From an uncultured Clostridia bacterium (GTDB lineage: Bacteria; Bacillota; Clostridia; Oscillospirales; Oscillospiraceae): 64,000 bases of DNA. The notes below the pieces were generated by a model. That model saw only the letters and a list, made by a program, of their open reading frames with translations, ran no database searches and was not told where the DNA came from. Positions 8,801-16,640 of the stretch are shown in pieces. The stretch's first letter is position 1; each line of letters begins with the position of its first letter. Where the stretch lies: the NCBI GenBank assembly GCA_937890525.1, contig CALADI010000048.1, forward strand, positions 200,841 through 264,840, given 5' to 3'. The translations under genes were made by a program, and so were the position numbers.

Positions 8801-9742
8801 ATGCCTCTATTTTCAATCATTATTCCGGCGTACAATGCAGAGCGCTACCTACCATCTGCGCTGGACAGCGTGTTGGCGCAGAAAGCATCTTCCTATGAGG
8901 TGATCTTGGTGGATGACGGTTCTACTGACGCAACGGCTGAGATCTGCGATGGCTATGCTGATCGCTATGACAGCATTCGGGCGATCCACATAGAGAATTC
9001 CGGCGCCAGCCGAGCCAGAAATATGGGTCTCCACGATGCTCGTGGAGACTATGTGCTGTTTATGGATGCGGATGACCTGTGGAAGCCGGAGCTGCAGGCT
9101 GAGGTCAGTCAACTGGCAGTGGATGAGCCGGATATGATCCTGTTCGGTTGGGAGAAATTCGGGGAAGGCATGCCGGTGGAGCAAAGATGCTGCCGCTGCC
9201 TGCCTGCGGGTACTTCCGGGGCGGTGTGGCTCTCGGACAGCTTGCGTGCCGGGGTGGTCCCGCCGCCGTATCTGTGGAGTTATGCGTACAGACGGGACTT
9301 CCTTCTGGATCATGGACTGCACATCCGGGAAGAACTGGTGTGCAGCGAGGATTTTGAATTCAATCTGCGGGCGATCCCGTTGGCGGAGCGCATCGTGGGA
9401 ACTGGGCAGAATCTCTATTGTTGGCGGCAGGTCTCTACGAGCCTGTCCCATACCCTCAGCGCTGAGAAGCTGATGGACAATCTGCAAACGAAGGCAGAGG
9501 TGTATGACCGGTACCCCTGCGGGGCGCTGGCGGATCTATACATGGATAATGCGGTTTTATTGGGGCAGCTTCCCCGGACTCAGGCGGCGGCCTGCGCGGA
9601 CTTTATCAGGGCGCATCGCCGGATCGAATGTGGGTGTACCCAGAGACCGCTGAAGCTGGCATCCAAGCTGTTTTCGCTGTTTGGGTGCTGCAACGGCGCC
9701 CGGCTGTACGGACTGCTGCGCCGCATCAAACAGGGGATTTGA
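8801..9742 (+). CDS. Glycosyltransferase family 2
   Basis: A 313-residue GT-A enzyme. It begins with FSIIIPAYNAERYLPSALDS, has the DDGSTDATAEIC block and the metal site LFMDADDLW, and SEDFEFNLR in the acceptor half. I take ATG 8801, which has CAGGAGGG eight bases upstream; ATG 8777 in the same frame overlaps the previous stop but would place the binding site inside the gene. No membrane segment is obvious, so it is a soluble or peripheral enzyme. It adds a sugar of unknown kind to the same repeat unit. Confidence 0.88.
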   Translation: MPLFSIIIPAYNAERYLPSALDSVLAQKASSYEVILVDDGSTDATAEICDGYADRYDSIRAIHIENSGASRARNMGLHDARGDYVLFMDADDLWKPELQAEVSQLAVDEPDMILFGWEKFGEGMPVEQRCCRCLPAGTSGAVWLSDSLRAGVVPPPYLWSYAYRRDFLLDHGLHIREELVCSEDFEFNLRAIPLAERIVGTGQNLYCWRQVSTSLSHTLSAEKLMDNLQTKAEVYDRYPCGALADLYMDNAVLLGQLPRTQAAACADFIRAHRRIECGCTQRPLKLASKLFSLFGCCNGARLYGLLRRIKQGI

Positions 9743-9790
9743 CGCCGATCCCGTGGCATATGATCCCATTTACCAATGGAAGGAGCGTAT

Positions 9791-11308
9791 ATGGCGCGTT
9801 TATCCAATTCCTTTCGGAATTTAACCTATTCTTTTACCGGCTATGGATTGAAAACGCTGGTTCAATTTGTTAGCCGTACAGTATTTATCCAGGTACTTGG
9901 TCGGGAGTACTTGGGACTGAGCGGACTATTTTCCAACATTCTGATGATGCTGTCTCTGGCAGAGCTTGGCTTTGGCGAGGCGATCACCTTCAGCTTGTAT
10001 GCACCTTTGGCCCGGGATGACCGTCAGGCGATCCGGGGACTGATGCACCTGTTCCGCAGGGTTTATCTGGCGGTGGGAGCGTTTGTCCTTGTTGCAGGAC
10101 TGGCACTGACGCCCTTTTTGCAATTTTTCGTTCGGGATCTCCCGGATATCCCGGGGATCCGCTGGATCTATGCGCTGTTTGTCATCAATTCGGCGCTTTC
10201 TTATCTAAATACCTATAAGCGAACATTGATCATTGCGGATCAGAAGCAATATATTGTTTCCGGTTATACCTACGGCTGCGCCATCTGCATGAATGTGCTG
10301 CAAACCATATTCCTGCTGATTTCCAAAGATTACTTTATTTTCTTGGCGATCATGGTGGCATTTACGGTGATCGAGAACCTGCTTCTTACCCGAAAGGCCA
10401 ATGGCTTGTACCCGTTTTTGAAGGAGTCTGGGGAGGATAAGCTGTCGAAGGAGATGACCGCACCGATCATGCGGAATATCCGTGCCATGCTTTACCATAA
10501 AGTTGGTCACATCTTGGTCAATGGCACGGACAATCTGCTGATGGCACGATTGGTGGACCTCGGTTCTGTTGGAATCTATTCCAACTATTTGATGATCACG
10601 ACTACATTGGAATCGGCAGTTAAAATCGTATTCAGCGCCGTTACCGCCAGCGTGGGCAATGTAGGGGCTACAGAGTCCGATGAAAAAAAGCTGCAAGTCT
10701 TCGATCGGATCAACTTCATATCCATGTGGATCTTTGGTTTCTGTACCATTTGCCTCATGTGCCTGCTGACCCCATTCATCACCCTGTGGGTTGGCGCCAG
10801 CTATTGCTTCCCCTTTGGGATCGAACTTGCCATCTGCCTGAAGTTCCTGCTCTATGGTCTCCGTCAGCCTGTAAACATGACCAAGAGTGCCTTTGGGCTG
10901 TATTGGCAGGACCGCTATAAACCTGTGGCAGAGGCGCTGATCAATTTGGTAGTATCTGTTGTGCTGGGAATGCGGTATGGCGTATTTGGCATCCTGATGG
11001 GTACGGTGATCAGTACGGTTGCCACCAATCTATGGATCGAACCGTTGGTTCTTTATCGTGACGGACTCCATGCCCCGGTGCGCAGATATTTTACTGCATA
11101 CGGCGTATTTATCGCCGTGACGGCATTGGCTGGAGGTGCGACCTACTGGCTGTGCAGTCTGGTGGGGATGAACGGCATTGTAGGACTTGTTATCAAAATG
11201 CTGATTTGTGTAGTGACTCCCAATCTGATTTACCTGATCTGCTTTTTCCGGAAGAAAGAGTTCTCGTATTTCTGTGAAACGGTTCGCCGAATGGTTGGCA
11301 GAGTGTGA
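9791..11308 (+). CDS. Wzx-like lipid-linked repeat unit flippase (MATE/MOP superfamily)
   Basis: A 505-residue membrane protein with about twelve to fourteen hydrophobic segments and the polysaccharide transport protein layout: NSFRNLTYSFTGYGLKTLVQFVSR at the start, then VLGREYLGLSGLFSNIL, and KVGHILVNGTDNLLMARL in the middle. ATG 9791 follows GGAAGGAG at 9778-9784; the ATG at 9776 would contain that site. It should flip the undecaprenyl-linked repeat unit to the outer face for the Wzy-like protein. It is the last gene of the locus; a hairpin follows 13 bases after its stop. Confidence 0.88.
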   Translation: MARLSNSFRNLTYSFTGYGLKTLVQFVSRTVFIQVLGREYLGLSGLFSNILMMLSLAELGFGEAITFSLYAPLARDDRQAIRGLMHLFRRVYLAVGAFVLVAGLALTPFLQFFVRDLPDIPGIRWIYALFVINSALSYLNTYKRTLIIADQKQYIVSGYTYGCAICMNVLQTIFLLISKDYFIFLAIMVAFTVIENLLLTRKANGLYPFLKESGEDKLSKEMTAPIMRNIRAMLYHKVGHILVNGTDNLLMARLVDLGSVGIYSNYLMITTTLESAVKIVFSAVTASVGNVGATESDEKKLQVFDRINFISMWIFGFCTICLMCLLTPFITLWVGASYCFPFGIELAICLKFLLYGLRQPVNMTKSAFGLYWQDRYKPVAEALINLVVSVVLGMRYGVFGILMGTVISTVATNLWIEPLVLYRDGLHAPVRRYFTAYGVFIAVTALAGGATYWLCSLVGMNGIVGLVIKMLICVVTPNLIYLICFFRKKEFSYFCETVRRMVGRV

Positions 11309-11321
11309 GGATTGCCAAAAA

Positions 11322-11353
11322 TGCGCCGCCCTGATCTCGGATCGGGGCGGCGC
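11322..11353. terminator. Hairpin after the polysaccharide locus
   Basis: A 14-bp stem with one wobble pair (TGCGCCGCCCTGAT / ATCGGGGCGGCGCA) and a short loop lies 13 bases after the flippase gene. It lacks a clear plus-strand T-run, but its position at the end of a ten-gene run supports a terminator role. Confidence 0.6.
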
Positions 11354-11381
11354 ACTGCTATACATTAGGCACAAACATACT

Positions 11382-11420
11382 AAAAGAAAAAGAAAGAGGC
11401 ACCATCTTTCGATGGTGCCT
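11382..11420 (-). terminator. Terminator of tRNA-Val
   Basis: On the minus strand a perfect 10-bp stem (AGGCACCATC / GATGGTGCCT) with a GAAA loop is followed by a T/C-rich tract. It starts three bases after the CCA end of tRNA-Val. Confidence 0.85.
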
Positions 11421-11422
11421 TA

Positions 11423-11498
11423 TGGTGGACGATAACGGACTCGAACCGCTGACCCTGCGCACGTCAAGCGCATGCTCTACCAGCTGAGCTAATCGTCC
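11423..11498 (-). tRNA. tRNA-Val (anticodon GAC)
   Basis: The minus strand folds as a complete cloverleaf of 76 bases: acceptor stem GGACGAT with ATCGTCC, D-loop with AGCTGGTAGAGC, anticodon stem TGCGC/GCGCA around loop TTGACGT (anticodon GAC), T-loop GTTCGAGTC. The CCA end is encoded. It has its own consensus promoter and terminator. Confidence 0.95.
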
Positions 11499-11523
11499 AT
11501 GCTGTTCGCTCGGAACAGTAAGA

Positions 11524-11552
11524 ATTATACTACAGGAAAGTCACTTTGTCAA
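11524..11552 (-). promoter_or_regulatory. Promoter of tRNA-Val
   Basis: Minus-strand TTGACA (11547-11552), 17-base spacer, TATAAT (11524-11529): a full sigma-A consensus, 25 bases before the mature tRNA 5' end. Confidence 0.9.
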
Positions 11553-11581
11553 CAATTATTTTTGAAAAAGTAAAAATTGTT

Positions 11582-11926
11582 CTATCCCACTACGCCGTCC
11601 ACGCCGAGATCGTCGGTGAACTGGATGACCAGCCGGTTGGGCAGGCACACGATGTCCGCTCCGCCGGAGCAGAACCCCCGCTTCATGCAGTAGCCGTCGG
11701 GGCAGTCTGCCTGCGTTACAGCGATGGCGCCGTCTTCTACGGTGATGGTGTTGTGCCCATGGACGGAGAATTCCTGATCCACCCCGAGGGATACCGTCTT
11801 GACCAGCTCCCCGTCGGAATAGATCCGGGCGGCGGATGCCGGCTCATTTTGCAGCAAGGGGATGGCGCACAGCAGGCACACCACCGCCAGCAGGGCAAAT
11901 CCGATGATCCAGTATTTTGTCTTCAT
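11582..11926 (-). CDS. NusG domain II-containing exported/anchored small protein
   Basis: A 114-residue protein with one N-terminal hydrophobic segment (about residues 5-25, a signal anchor or uncleaved signal) and then a small beta-rich domain of the NusG_II family. The family marks are ARIYSDGELVKTVSL, HNTITVEDGAIAV and the cysteine pair region DCPDGYCMKRGFCSGGADIVCLPNRLVI. Such proteins are widespread in Firmicutes, often next to FMN-binding or Rnf-type genes; here it stands alone. Four cysteines outside the membrane might form disulphides or bind a ligand; the function of the family is not established. It has a promoter at 11956-11984. Confidence 0.85.
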   Translation of the reverse strand: MKTKYWIIGFALLAVVCLLCAIPLLQNEPASAARIYSDGELVKTVSLGVDQEFSVHGHNTITVEDGAIAVTQADCPDGYCMKRGFCSGGADIVCLPNRLVIQFTDDLGVDGVVG

Positions 11927-11955
11927 GGGCAGATACCTCCGGGAAAGATAGGACT

Positions 11956-11984
11956 ATCATAGCAAAACTCCGGGGAAATATCAA
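11956..11984 (-). promoter_or_regulatory. Promoter of the NusG-II gene
   Basis: Minus-strand TTGATA (11979-11984), 17 bases, TATGAT (11956-11961). It stands back to back with the rplU promoter. Confidence 0.75.
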
Positions 11985-12003
11985 GAAAAAGCTGCAAAAG
12001 TTG

Positions 12004-12032
12004 TTGACAATTCTTCTTGGACATGATAAAAT
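12004..12032 (+). promoter_or_regulatory. Promoter of the rplU-prp-rpmA operon
   Basis: TTGACA (12004-12009), 17 bases, TAAAAT (12027-12032). The predicted transcript starts near 12039 and leaves a leader of about 80 bases before rplU. Confidence 0.85.
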
Positions 12033-12038
12033 ATTCCA

Positions 12039-12118
12039 GCCGCATTGAAGGGGCTTCCAAGCTGACCGTCCGTCACGCCCCAAAAGCGAGACTACACAAC
12101 TAAAGTAGGTGAAAACAA
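12039..12118 (+). promoter_or_regulatory. Leader of rplU, possible L21 autoregulatory leader
   Basis: Between promoter and rplU lies an 80-base leader with a short GGGGC/GCCCC pairing (12050-12054 with 12077-12081) enclosing GCTGACCGTCCGTC. Firmicutes rplU operons often carry an L21 leader here. Position fits, but I cannot match the family structure by eye. Confidence 0.3.
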
Positions 12119-12430
12119 ATGAAAGCAGTTATCGTTACCGGTGGCAAGCAGTACACCGTCGCAGAGGGTGATGTTCTCTTCATCGAGAAGCTGAACGCCG
12201 AGCAGGATGCTACCATCAAGTTCGAGCAGGTTCTGGCTGTCCTGGATGGTGAAAACTCCAAGATCGGCGCTCCCGTCGTGGAGGGTGCCGCTGTCGAGGC
12301 CAAGGTCGTCAAGAACGGCAAGGGTAAGAAGCTGACCGTCTTCAAGTACAAGCCCAAGAAGAACGAGAAGAAGAAGATGGGTCACCGTCAGCCCTACACC
12401 AAGGTCGAGATCACCAAGATCGCTCTGTAA
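12119..12430 (+). CDS. rplU: 50S ribosomal protein L21
   Basis: A 103-residue protein, exact family length. It starts MKAVIVTGGKQYTVAEGDVL and ends in the conserved block KKMGHRQPYTKVEITKI, which binds 23S rRNA. Codon use is strongly biased (AAG, ATC, GGT, GCT), as expected for a highly expressed gene. It is followed after three bases by prp and then rpmA, the standard Firmicutes order. Confidence 0.98.
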   Translation: MKAVIVTGGKQYTVAEGDVLFIEKLNAEQDATIKFEQVLAVLDGENSKIGAPVVEGAAVEAKVVKNGKGKKLTVFKYKPKKNEKKKMGHRQPYTKVEITKIAL

Positions 12431-12433
12431 GTT

Positions 12434-12757
12434 ATGACCAGATGTGAATTTTTTACCGAGGACGATCGAATCACAGGATTCACCGTTTTCGGTCATAGCG
12501 GTTACGGCGAGGCAGGCACCGACATTGTCTGTGCCGCAGTCAGCGCCGTAGTGACCATGGCAGAGTCCACCATCAATGATGTGTGCGGCGCTAAGGCCAA
12601 GGTCCGGGTCAAGAATGAGGACGCCCGCGTCACATTGACCCTGCCCGCTTCCTGCGACGAGGAGGAATCCGTTCAGGCAGTTCTTGCCGGAATGATGCTG
12701 ACTCTGTGCAGCCTGCGGGATGATTATCCTGATTATATCGAAGTTTTGGAGGTGTAA
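12434..12757 (+). CDS. prp: Ribosomal-processing cysteine protease Prp
   Basis: A 107-residue protein of the Prp (YsxB) family. The catalytic histidine is in VFGHSGYGEAG and the cysteine in GTDIVCAAVSAV, twelve residues later, as in the family. Prp cuts the N-terminal extension off ribosomal protein L27 in Firmicutes, an essential step in Staphylococcus aureus. It sits between rplU and rpmA, three bases after the former and four before the latter, so enzyme and substrate are made together. Confidence 0.95.
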   Translation: MTRCEFFTEDDRITGFTVFGHSGYGEAGTDIVCAAVSAVVTMAESTINDVCGAKAKVRVKNEDARVTLTLPASCDEEESVQAVLAGMMLTLCSLRDDYPDYIEVLEV

Positions 12758-12761
12758 CACC

Positions 12762-13043
12762 ATGCTGAAGATTGGTATTCAGTTCTTCGCTCACCATAAG
12801 GGCGGCGGTTCCACCAAGAACGGCCGTGACTCCGAGGCTAAGCGCCTGGGCGTCAAGCGTGCAGATGGTCAGTTCGTTCTGGCCGGCAACATTCTGGTTC
12901 GCCAGAGAGGCACGCACATCCATCCCGGTGTCAATGTGGGCATCGGCAGCGATGACACCCTGTTTGCTCTGGTTGACGGTACCGTCAAGTTCGAGCGCAA
13001 GGGCAAGGATCGCAGACAGTGCTCCGTTTACGCTGCACAGTAA
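12762..13043 (+). CDS. rpmA: 50S ribosomal protein L27 precursor
   Basis: A 93-residue protein starting MLKIGIQFFAHHKGGGSTK. ATG 12762 is preceded by TTGGAGGTG. The first nine residues (MLKIGIQFF) are the Firmicutes-type extension; by analogy with S. aureus, Prp would cut after the double Phe, leaving AHHKGGG, the tail that reaches the peptidyl transferase centre. The body (DSEAKRLGVKRADGQ, GTHIHPGVNVGIG) is typical. A strong terminator follows. Confidence 0.97.
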   Translation: MLKIGIQFFAHHKGGGSTKNGRDSEAKRLGVKRADGQFVLAGNILVRQRGTHIHPGVNVGIGSDDTLFALVDGTVKFERKGKDRRQCSVYAAQ

Positions 13044-13058
13044 TGGATTCATAAAGCG

Positions 13059-13094
13059 AAGGGCTGCTGCAAATACTTGCGGCAGCCCTTTTTG
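13059..13094 (+). terminator. Terminator of the rplU operon
   Basis: Stem AAGGGCTGCTGCA / TGCGGCAGCCCTT (one wobble) followed by TTTTT, 15 bases after the rpmA stop. Confidence 0.92.
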
Positions 13095-13166
13095 CACCAA
13101 TCCTTGGCAAGTGTTTTGAGTCGAGAAAAATCATACCCAGCGTTCATCAAAGGAGGATGATCGGAT

Positions 13167-14441
13167 ATGTTTGTGGATAAAGTACGAATCACCGTGATCG
13201 GCGGTCGTGGCGGCGACGGTGCCGTTGCCTTTCACCGGGAAAAATATGTGGCGGCAGGCGGTCCCGACGGCGGCGACGGCGGTCACGGCGGCAGCGTGAT
13301 CCTGCGGGTCAACGACCATATGACCACGCTGCTTGACTTCCGCTACAAGCGCAAGTATCAGGCAGGAGCCGGCGCCAACGGGCAGGGACGGAATATGGCA
13401 GGCAAGCGGGGCGAACCCCTTGTGATCCAAGTTCCCCGGGGCACCGTGGTGCGGGATGCCGAGACCAACCAAATCATTGTGGATATGTCCACCGGCGAGG
13501 ATTTCGTTATCGCCAAGGGCGGGCGTGGGGGCTGGGGTAACTCCCACTACGCCACCGCCACCCGTCAGATCCCCCGGTTCGCCAAGTCCGGCCGCAAGGG
13601 GGAGGAGCGGGATGTGATCCTAGAGCTGAAGCTGCTGGCAGATGTGGGACTGGTGGGCTTCCCCAATGTGGGAAAATCCACCTTGCTGTCCGTCACTTCC
13701 AATGCCCGCCCCAAGATCGCCAACTACCATTTCACCACCCTGTTCCCCAATCTGGGCGTGATCTATGTGGACGAGGGCGTGTCCTTCGTCATGGCGGATA
13801 TCCCCGGTATCATCGAGGGTGCGGCCGAGGGCGCCGGTCTGGGTCACGATTTCCTGCGGCACATCGACCGCTGCCGCCTGCTTGTTCATGTGGTGGATGT
13901 TTCCGGCAGCGAGGGCAGAGATCCGGTGGAGGATTTTGACGCCATCTGCGAGGAGCTGAAGAACTACTCCGTGGATCTGAGCAACCGCCCCATGATCGTG
14001 GCGGCCAACAAGGTGGATCTGCTGATGCCGGAGTCGGACAATCTGGAGCGTCTGCGGGCAAGAGTGGAGGAAGCGGGCTGTGAGCTGTATGAGATCTCCG
14101 CCGGTACCACTCAGGGCACCAAGAATCTCATGCGTGTGGTGGCGCAGCGGCTCAGCACCCTGCCCCCTGTGACCATCTATGAGCCGGAGTATGTGGCACC
14201 TGTGGCTGCCGCCGGTACGCCGGAGGAACTGGAGATCGACCACTACGGCAACACATGGCTGATCACCGGCAAGTGGCTGGAGAACCTCATTATGGACATC
14301 AACTTTGATGACTACGAAGCCCGGAACCACTTCGACCTGCTGCTGCGGCGCAGCGGACTGTTTGCCCGGCTGGAGGAGATGGGCATTCAAGACGGAGATA
14401 CCGTGGATATCTATGACTTCCAGTTCGAGTACCAGCGCTGA
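13167..14441 (+). CDS. obgE: Obg family GTPase (ribosome assembly)
   Basis: A 424-residue Obg protein with the three usual domains: glycine-rich Obg fold (residues 1-158, repeated GGxGGDG and GGRGGWGN), the G domain (G1 GFPNVGKS, G3 DIPGIIEGAAEGAGLG, G4 NKVD), and the C-terminal OCT domain (from about residue 340, ending IYDFQFEYQR). Obg binds the 50S subunit late in assembly and links GTP/ppGpp levels to growth. The ribosome binding site AAAGGAGG is strong. It follows the L27 gene as in most Firmicutes, but the terminator at 13059-13094 separates the two transcripts. Confidence 0.97.
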   Translation: MFVDKVRITVIGGRGGDGAVAFHREKYVAAGGPDGGDGGHGGSVILRVNDHMTTLLDFRYKRKYQAGAGANGQGRNMAGKRGEPLVIQVPRGTVVRDAETNQIIVDMSTGEDFVIAKGGRGGWGNSHYATATRQIPRFAKSGRKGEERDVILELKLLADVGLVGFPNVGKSTLLSVTSNARPKIANYHFTTLFPNLGVIYVDEGVSFVMADIPGIIEGAAEGAGLGHDFLRHIDRCRLLVHVVDVSGSEGRDPVEDFDAICEELKNYSVDLSNRPMIVAANKVDLLMPESDNLERLRARVEEAGCELYEISAGTTQGTKNLMRVVAQRLSTLPPVTIYEPEYVAPVAAAGTPEELEIDHYGNTWLITGKWLENLIMDINFDDYEARNHFDLLLRRSGLFARLEEMGIQDGDTVDIYDFQFEYQR

Positions 14442-14471
14442 GAGATATCCGGTGCATTTTTGAAAAAGGCT

Positions 14472-14500
14472 TTGCCATTTTCGATTCTGTTATGTATAAT
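14472..14500 (+). promoter_or_regulatory. Promoter of the AraC-family regulator gene
   Basis: TTGCCA (14472-14477), 17 bases, TATAAT (14495-14500). It ends exactly where the hairpin 14501-14525 begins, so the predicted start of transcription lies inside the left arm of that hairpin. It also rules out an in-frame ATG at 14492 as the gene start. Confidence 0.8.
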
Positions 14501-14530
14501 AGAGGGGACGACCATCGTCCCCTCTATTTT
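14501..14530 (+). terminator. Terminator of obgE overlapping the next gene's start of transcription
   Basis: A perfect 11-bp stem (AGAGGGGACGA / TCGTCCCCTCT), loop CCA, followed by ATTTTTAT. It would stop transcripts coming from obgE. RNA started at the adjacent promoter would lack much of the left arm and could escape. Confidence 0.85.
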
Positions 14531-14551
14531 TATCTTGGGAGGCTGCGCCAT

Positions 14552-15709
14552 ATGATCTGCAACCTGAATCAAATCTCATTTCAGAATTACGGAACCATCG
14601 AATCCGAACGGATCCCTGCCAAGGATCTGCTGGGTCGGGGGGCAAAAAGCGATGTGGTGGAGCTGACCCATCAGGAGCGGCGGGTGTTCTGCTGTGACCG
14701 GGAAGTGTGGGTGCGAAACCACCAGAATATGACGGTGCTGTCGGCGTCGGTGGACGGCCAGACTTTCCAGCATTTCTATCTGGATAAGGTGGTCTGCATC
14801 AAGCCGGGGATCTACTTTACGCTCCGGGCGTATCAAGATAATTCCAGCGTGGAACTGGCGGGGGAGAAGCTTCCTCAGCAGGTGGTTCAGAAGGATGCAG
14901 CGGATAATTTCCAGGTGCAGCGCCGGTTGGCGGTGAGCAGCATCTATACCTTCTTCTATCACGAAAAGGAAAAGGGGTTCATTTTCCCCGGCGAGGCGCA
15001 CCGCCCGCTGGAGCTGACCTATGTGGATAAGGGCGCCATCCACTCTGTGGCAGACGGAGTGGATCTGCTGCTGAATCAGGGGGATCTGGTGCTGTATGCC
15101 CCCGACCAGTGGCACATGCAGTATGCGCAGGAGGATGTCTCTGCCAGTTATATCACCATCAGCTTCGATCTGGAGGGCGACTGTCCGGAATCTCTGTTCA
15201 ATCAGAAGTTCGCCATTCCCCAGTCCGCAGTTCCTATGCTCCAGCGGCTCCTGCGGGAGCAGGATCGGATGGACGCCTACTCTGAGGATATGATGCTGTG
15301 CTATTTGCAGATCCTGCTGCTGACCCTGCTGCGGGAGCAGGACAACCCCTCTCAGGTGAAGCTGCGCACCACCAATGCGGTGAACTCGGAGAACGAGATC
15401 ATCCGCCGCGCCCAGCAGTTCATCAGCGGGCATATTCGGGAGAAGCTGACGGTGCCGGTGGTGGCGCGCCATGTGGATGTCAGCCCCAGCTATCTCACGG
15501 CGCTGTTCCGCAAGAATCTTCAGATCTCTCCCGGGGAGTACATCCGCCGGGTGAAGCTGCAAGAGAGCAAGCAGATGATCCGGGAGGACAACATGAATTT
15601 CACCGAGATCGCAGCGGTGCTGCAATACTCCACGGTGCATCATTTCTCCCGGCAGTTCAAGGACAAGTTCGGCATCACCCCTACGGAGTATGCAAAATCC
15701 GTGCGATGA
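14552..15709 (+). CDS. AraC-family transcriptional regulator with cupin-like sensor domain
   Basis: A 385-residue regulator. ATG 14552 has TGGGAGG upstream. The C-terminal 100 residues are a double helix-turn-helix of the AraC type: LTVPVVARHVDVSPSYLTALF, then YIRRVKLQESKQMIR and VHHFSRQFKDKFGITPTEY. The middle (about residues 140-240) has the AraC-type cupin pattern FIFPGEAHRPLELTYVDKG and GDLVLYAPDQWHMQY, which usually binds a sugar or other small molecule. The first 120 residues form an additional region I do not recognise. No sugar genes adjoin it, so its targets are not evident. Confidence 0.88.
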   Translation: MICNLNQISFQNYGTIESERIPAKDLLGRGAKSDVVELTHQERRVFCCDREVWVRNHQNMTVLSASVDGQTFQHFYLDKVVCIKPGIYFTLRAYQDNSSVELAGEKLPQQVVQKDAADNFQVQRRLAVSSIYTFFYHEKEKGFIFPGEAHRPLELTYVDKGAIHSVADGVDLLLNQGDLVLYAPDQWHMQYAQEDVSASYITISFDLEGDCPESLFNQKFAIPQSAVPMLQRLLREQDRMDAYSEDMMLCYLQILLLTLLREQDNPSQVKLRTTNAVNSENEIIRRAQQFISGHIREKLTVPVVARHVDVSPSYLTALFRKNLQISPGEYIRRVKLQESKQMIREDNMNFTEIAAVLQYSTVHHFSRQFKDKFGITPTEYAKSVR

Positions 15710-15722
15710 TAAGTATCATACA

Positions 15723-15762
15723 GCCGCCCGGCAGAGGATCTTTCTGTCGGGCGGCGTTTTTG
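15723..15762 (+). terminator. Terminator of the AraC-family gene
   Basis: Stem GCCGCCCGGCAGA / TCTGTCGGGCGGC (one wobble) followed by GTTTTTG, 13 bases after the stop codon. Confidence 0.9.
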
Positions 15763-15818
15763 TCCACAGATGGATGGCAAACTGTGGATAAATTTTCATT
15801 TTAACGAAAAAGAGGGAA

Positions 15819-15852
15819 TAAAAAACTCCCGAAGGAAGATTCCTTCGGGAGT
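15819..15852 (-). terminator. Terminator of the rpsF-ssb-rpsR operon
   Basis: Minus-strand stem ACTCCCGAAGGAA / TTCCTTCGGGAGT followed by TTTTTTATT, 13 bases after the rpsR stop. Confidence 0.92.
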
Positions 15853-15865
15853 ATTGCCGATTCAA

Positions 15866-16102
15866 TTAGTCTGCGACATAGGGCAGCAGAGCAATCTGGC
15901 GAGCACGCTTGATGGCGGTGGTCAGATTACGCTGATGGGCAGCGCAGGTACCGGTGGTACGGCGGGGCAGGATCTTGCCACGCTCGGACAGGTAACGGCG
16001 CAGCTTCGCAGTATCCTTGTAATCGATGACGGTCACTTTGTCCACGCAGAAAGCACAAACCTTCTTGCGCTTACGGGGACGGACACGCTGTTCGTTAGCC
16101 AT
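15866..16102 (-). CDS. rpsR: 30S ribosomal protein S18
   Basis: A 78-residue protein starting MANEQRVRPRKRKKVCAFC with AAAGGAGG just upstream. The S18 core is clear: IDYKDTAKLRRYLSERGKI, then RRTTGTCAAHQRNLTTAIKRAR. S18 pairs with S6 on the 30S platform. The Cys-x2-Cys at residues 16-19 suggests the zinc-binding C+ paralogue type, although the further cysteine at the conserved TGxCAxHQR site is present in most S18. Last gene of the operon. Confidence 0.97.
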   Translation of the reverse strand: MANEQRVRPRKRKKVCAFCVDKVTVIDYKDTAKLRRYLSERGKILPRRTTGTCAAHQRNLTTAIKRARQIALLPYVAD

Positions 16103-16142
16103 GGTGATTCCTCCTTTAAGCATTTTGTAGAAAATTCAAGAT

Positions 16143-16628
16143 TTAGAACGGGAGCTGAGCGTCATCGTCGTCCAGCATCGCAAAATCCGATGCGGGGGCA
16201 GATGCCGGGGCGCTGTAGCCGCCGAAACCGCTGCTCTGGGGCTGATTGTAGGAGCTGCTGCTGCCGTAGGTGCTGCCACCGTAGGAGCTGCCGCCCTGAT
16301 CGTCCCGCTTGCTGTCGCCGAAGTAGACATTGTCTGCCACGACCTCAGCGCTGCGGCGCTTGTTTCCGTCCTTGTCGGTCCAGCCTCTGATCTGGAGCCG
16401 GCCGGATACCACTGCCATGCGGCCCTTGGTGAAATACTTGGAGATGAACTCTCCGGTCTGACGCCAAGCGACACAGTCAATGAAATCCGTTTCCCGTTCG
16501 CCGCCATCCTTGGGGGCGAAATCTCGGTCGACAGCCAGAGTAAAGCTGGCGACGGCGATGCCGCTGCCGGTACGGCGCAGCTCGGGATCACGGGTCAGAC
16601 GACCCATAATGGTGATGTGGTTGAGCAT
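16143..16628 (-). CDS. ssb: Single-stranded DNA-binding protein
   Basis: A 161-residue SSB: the OB fold covers residues 1-110 (MLNHITIMGRLTRDPELRRT, FIDCVAWRQTGEFISKYFTKG, WTDKDGNKRRSAEVVADNV). A Gly/Ser/Tyr-rich flexible linker follows, and the acidic tip ends DDDDAQLPF, the peptide that docks partner proteins in replication and repair. Its place between rpsF and rpsR is the standard arrangement in Firmicutes. Confidence 0.97.
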   Translation of the reverse strand: MLNHITIMGRLTRDPELRRTGSGIAVASFTLAVDRDFAPKDGGERETDFIDCVAWRQTGEFISKYFTKGRMAVVSGRLQIRGWTDKDGNKRRSAEVVADNVYFGDSKRDDQGGSSYGGSTYGSSSSYNQPQSSGFGGYSAPASAPASDFAMLDDDDAQLPF

Positions 16629-16640
16629 AAGAACCCCTCC

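Noticed and set aside
1..11308. The polysaccharide locus being a recent mobile island inserted at tRNA-Val
   Set aside because: No integrase, attachment repeat or insertion sequence is seen, and the tRNA is complete with its own promoter and terminator; the left end lies outside the window.
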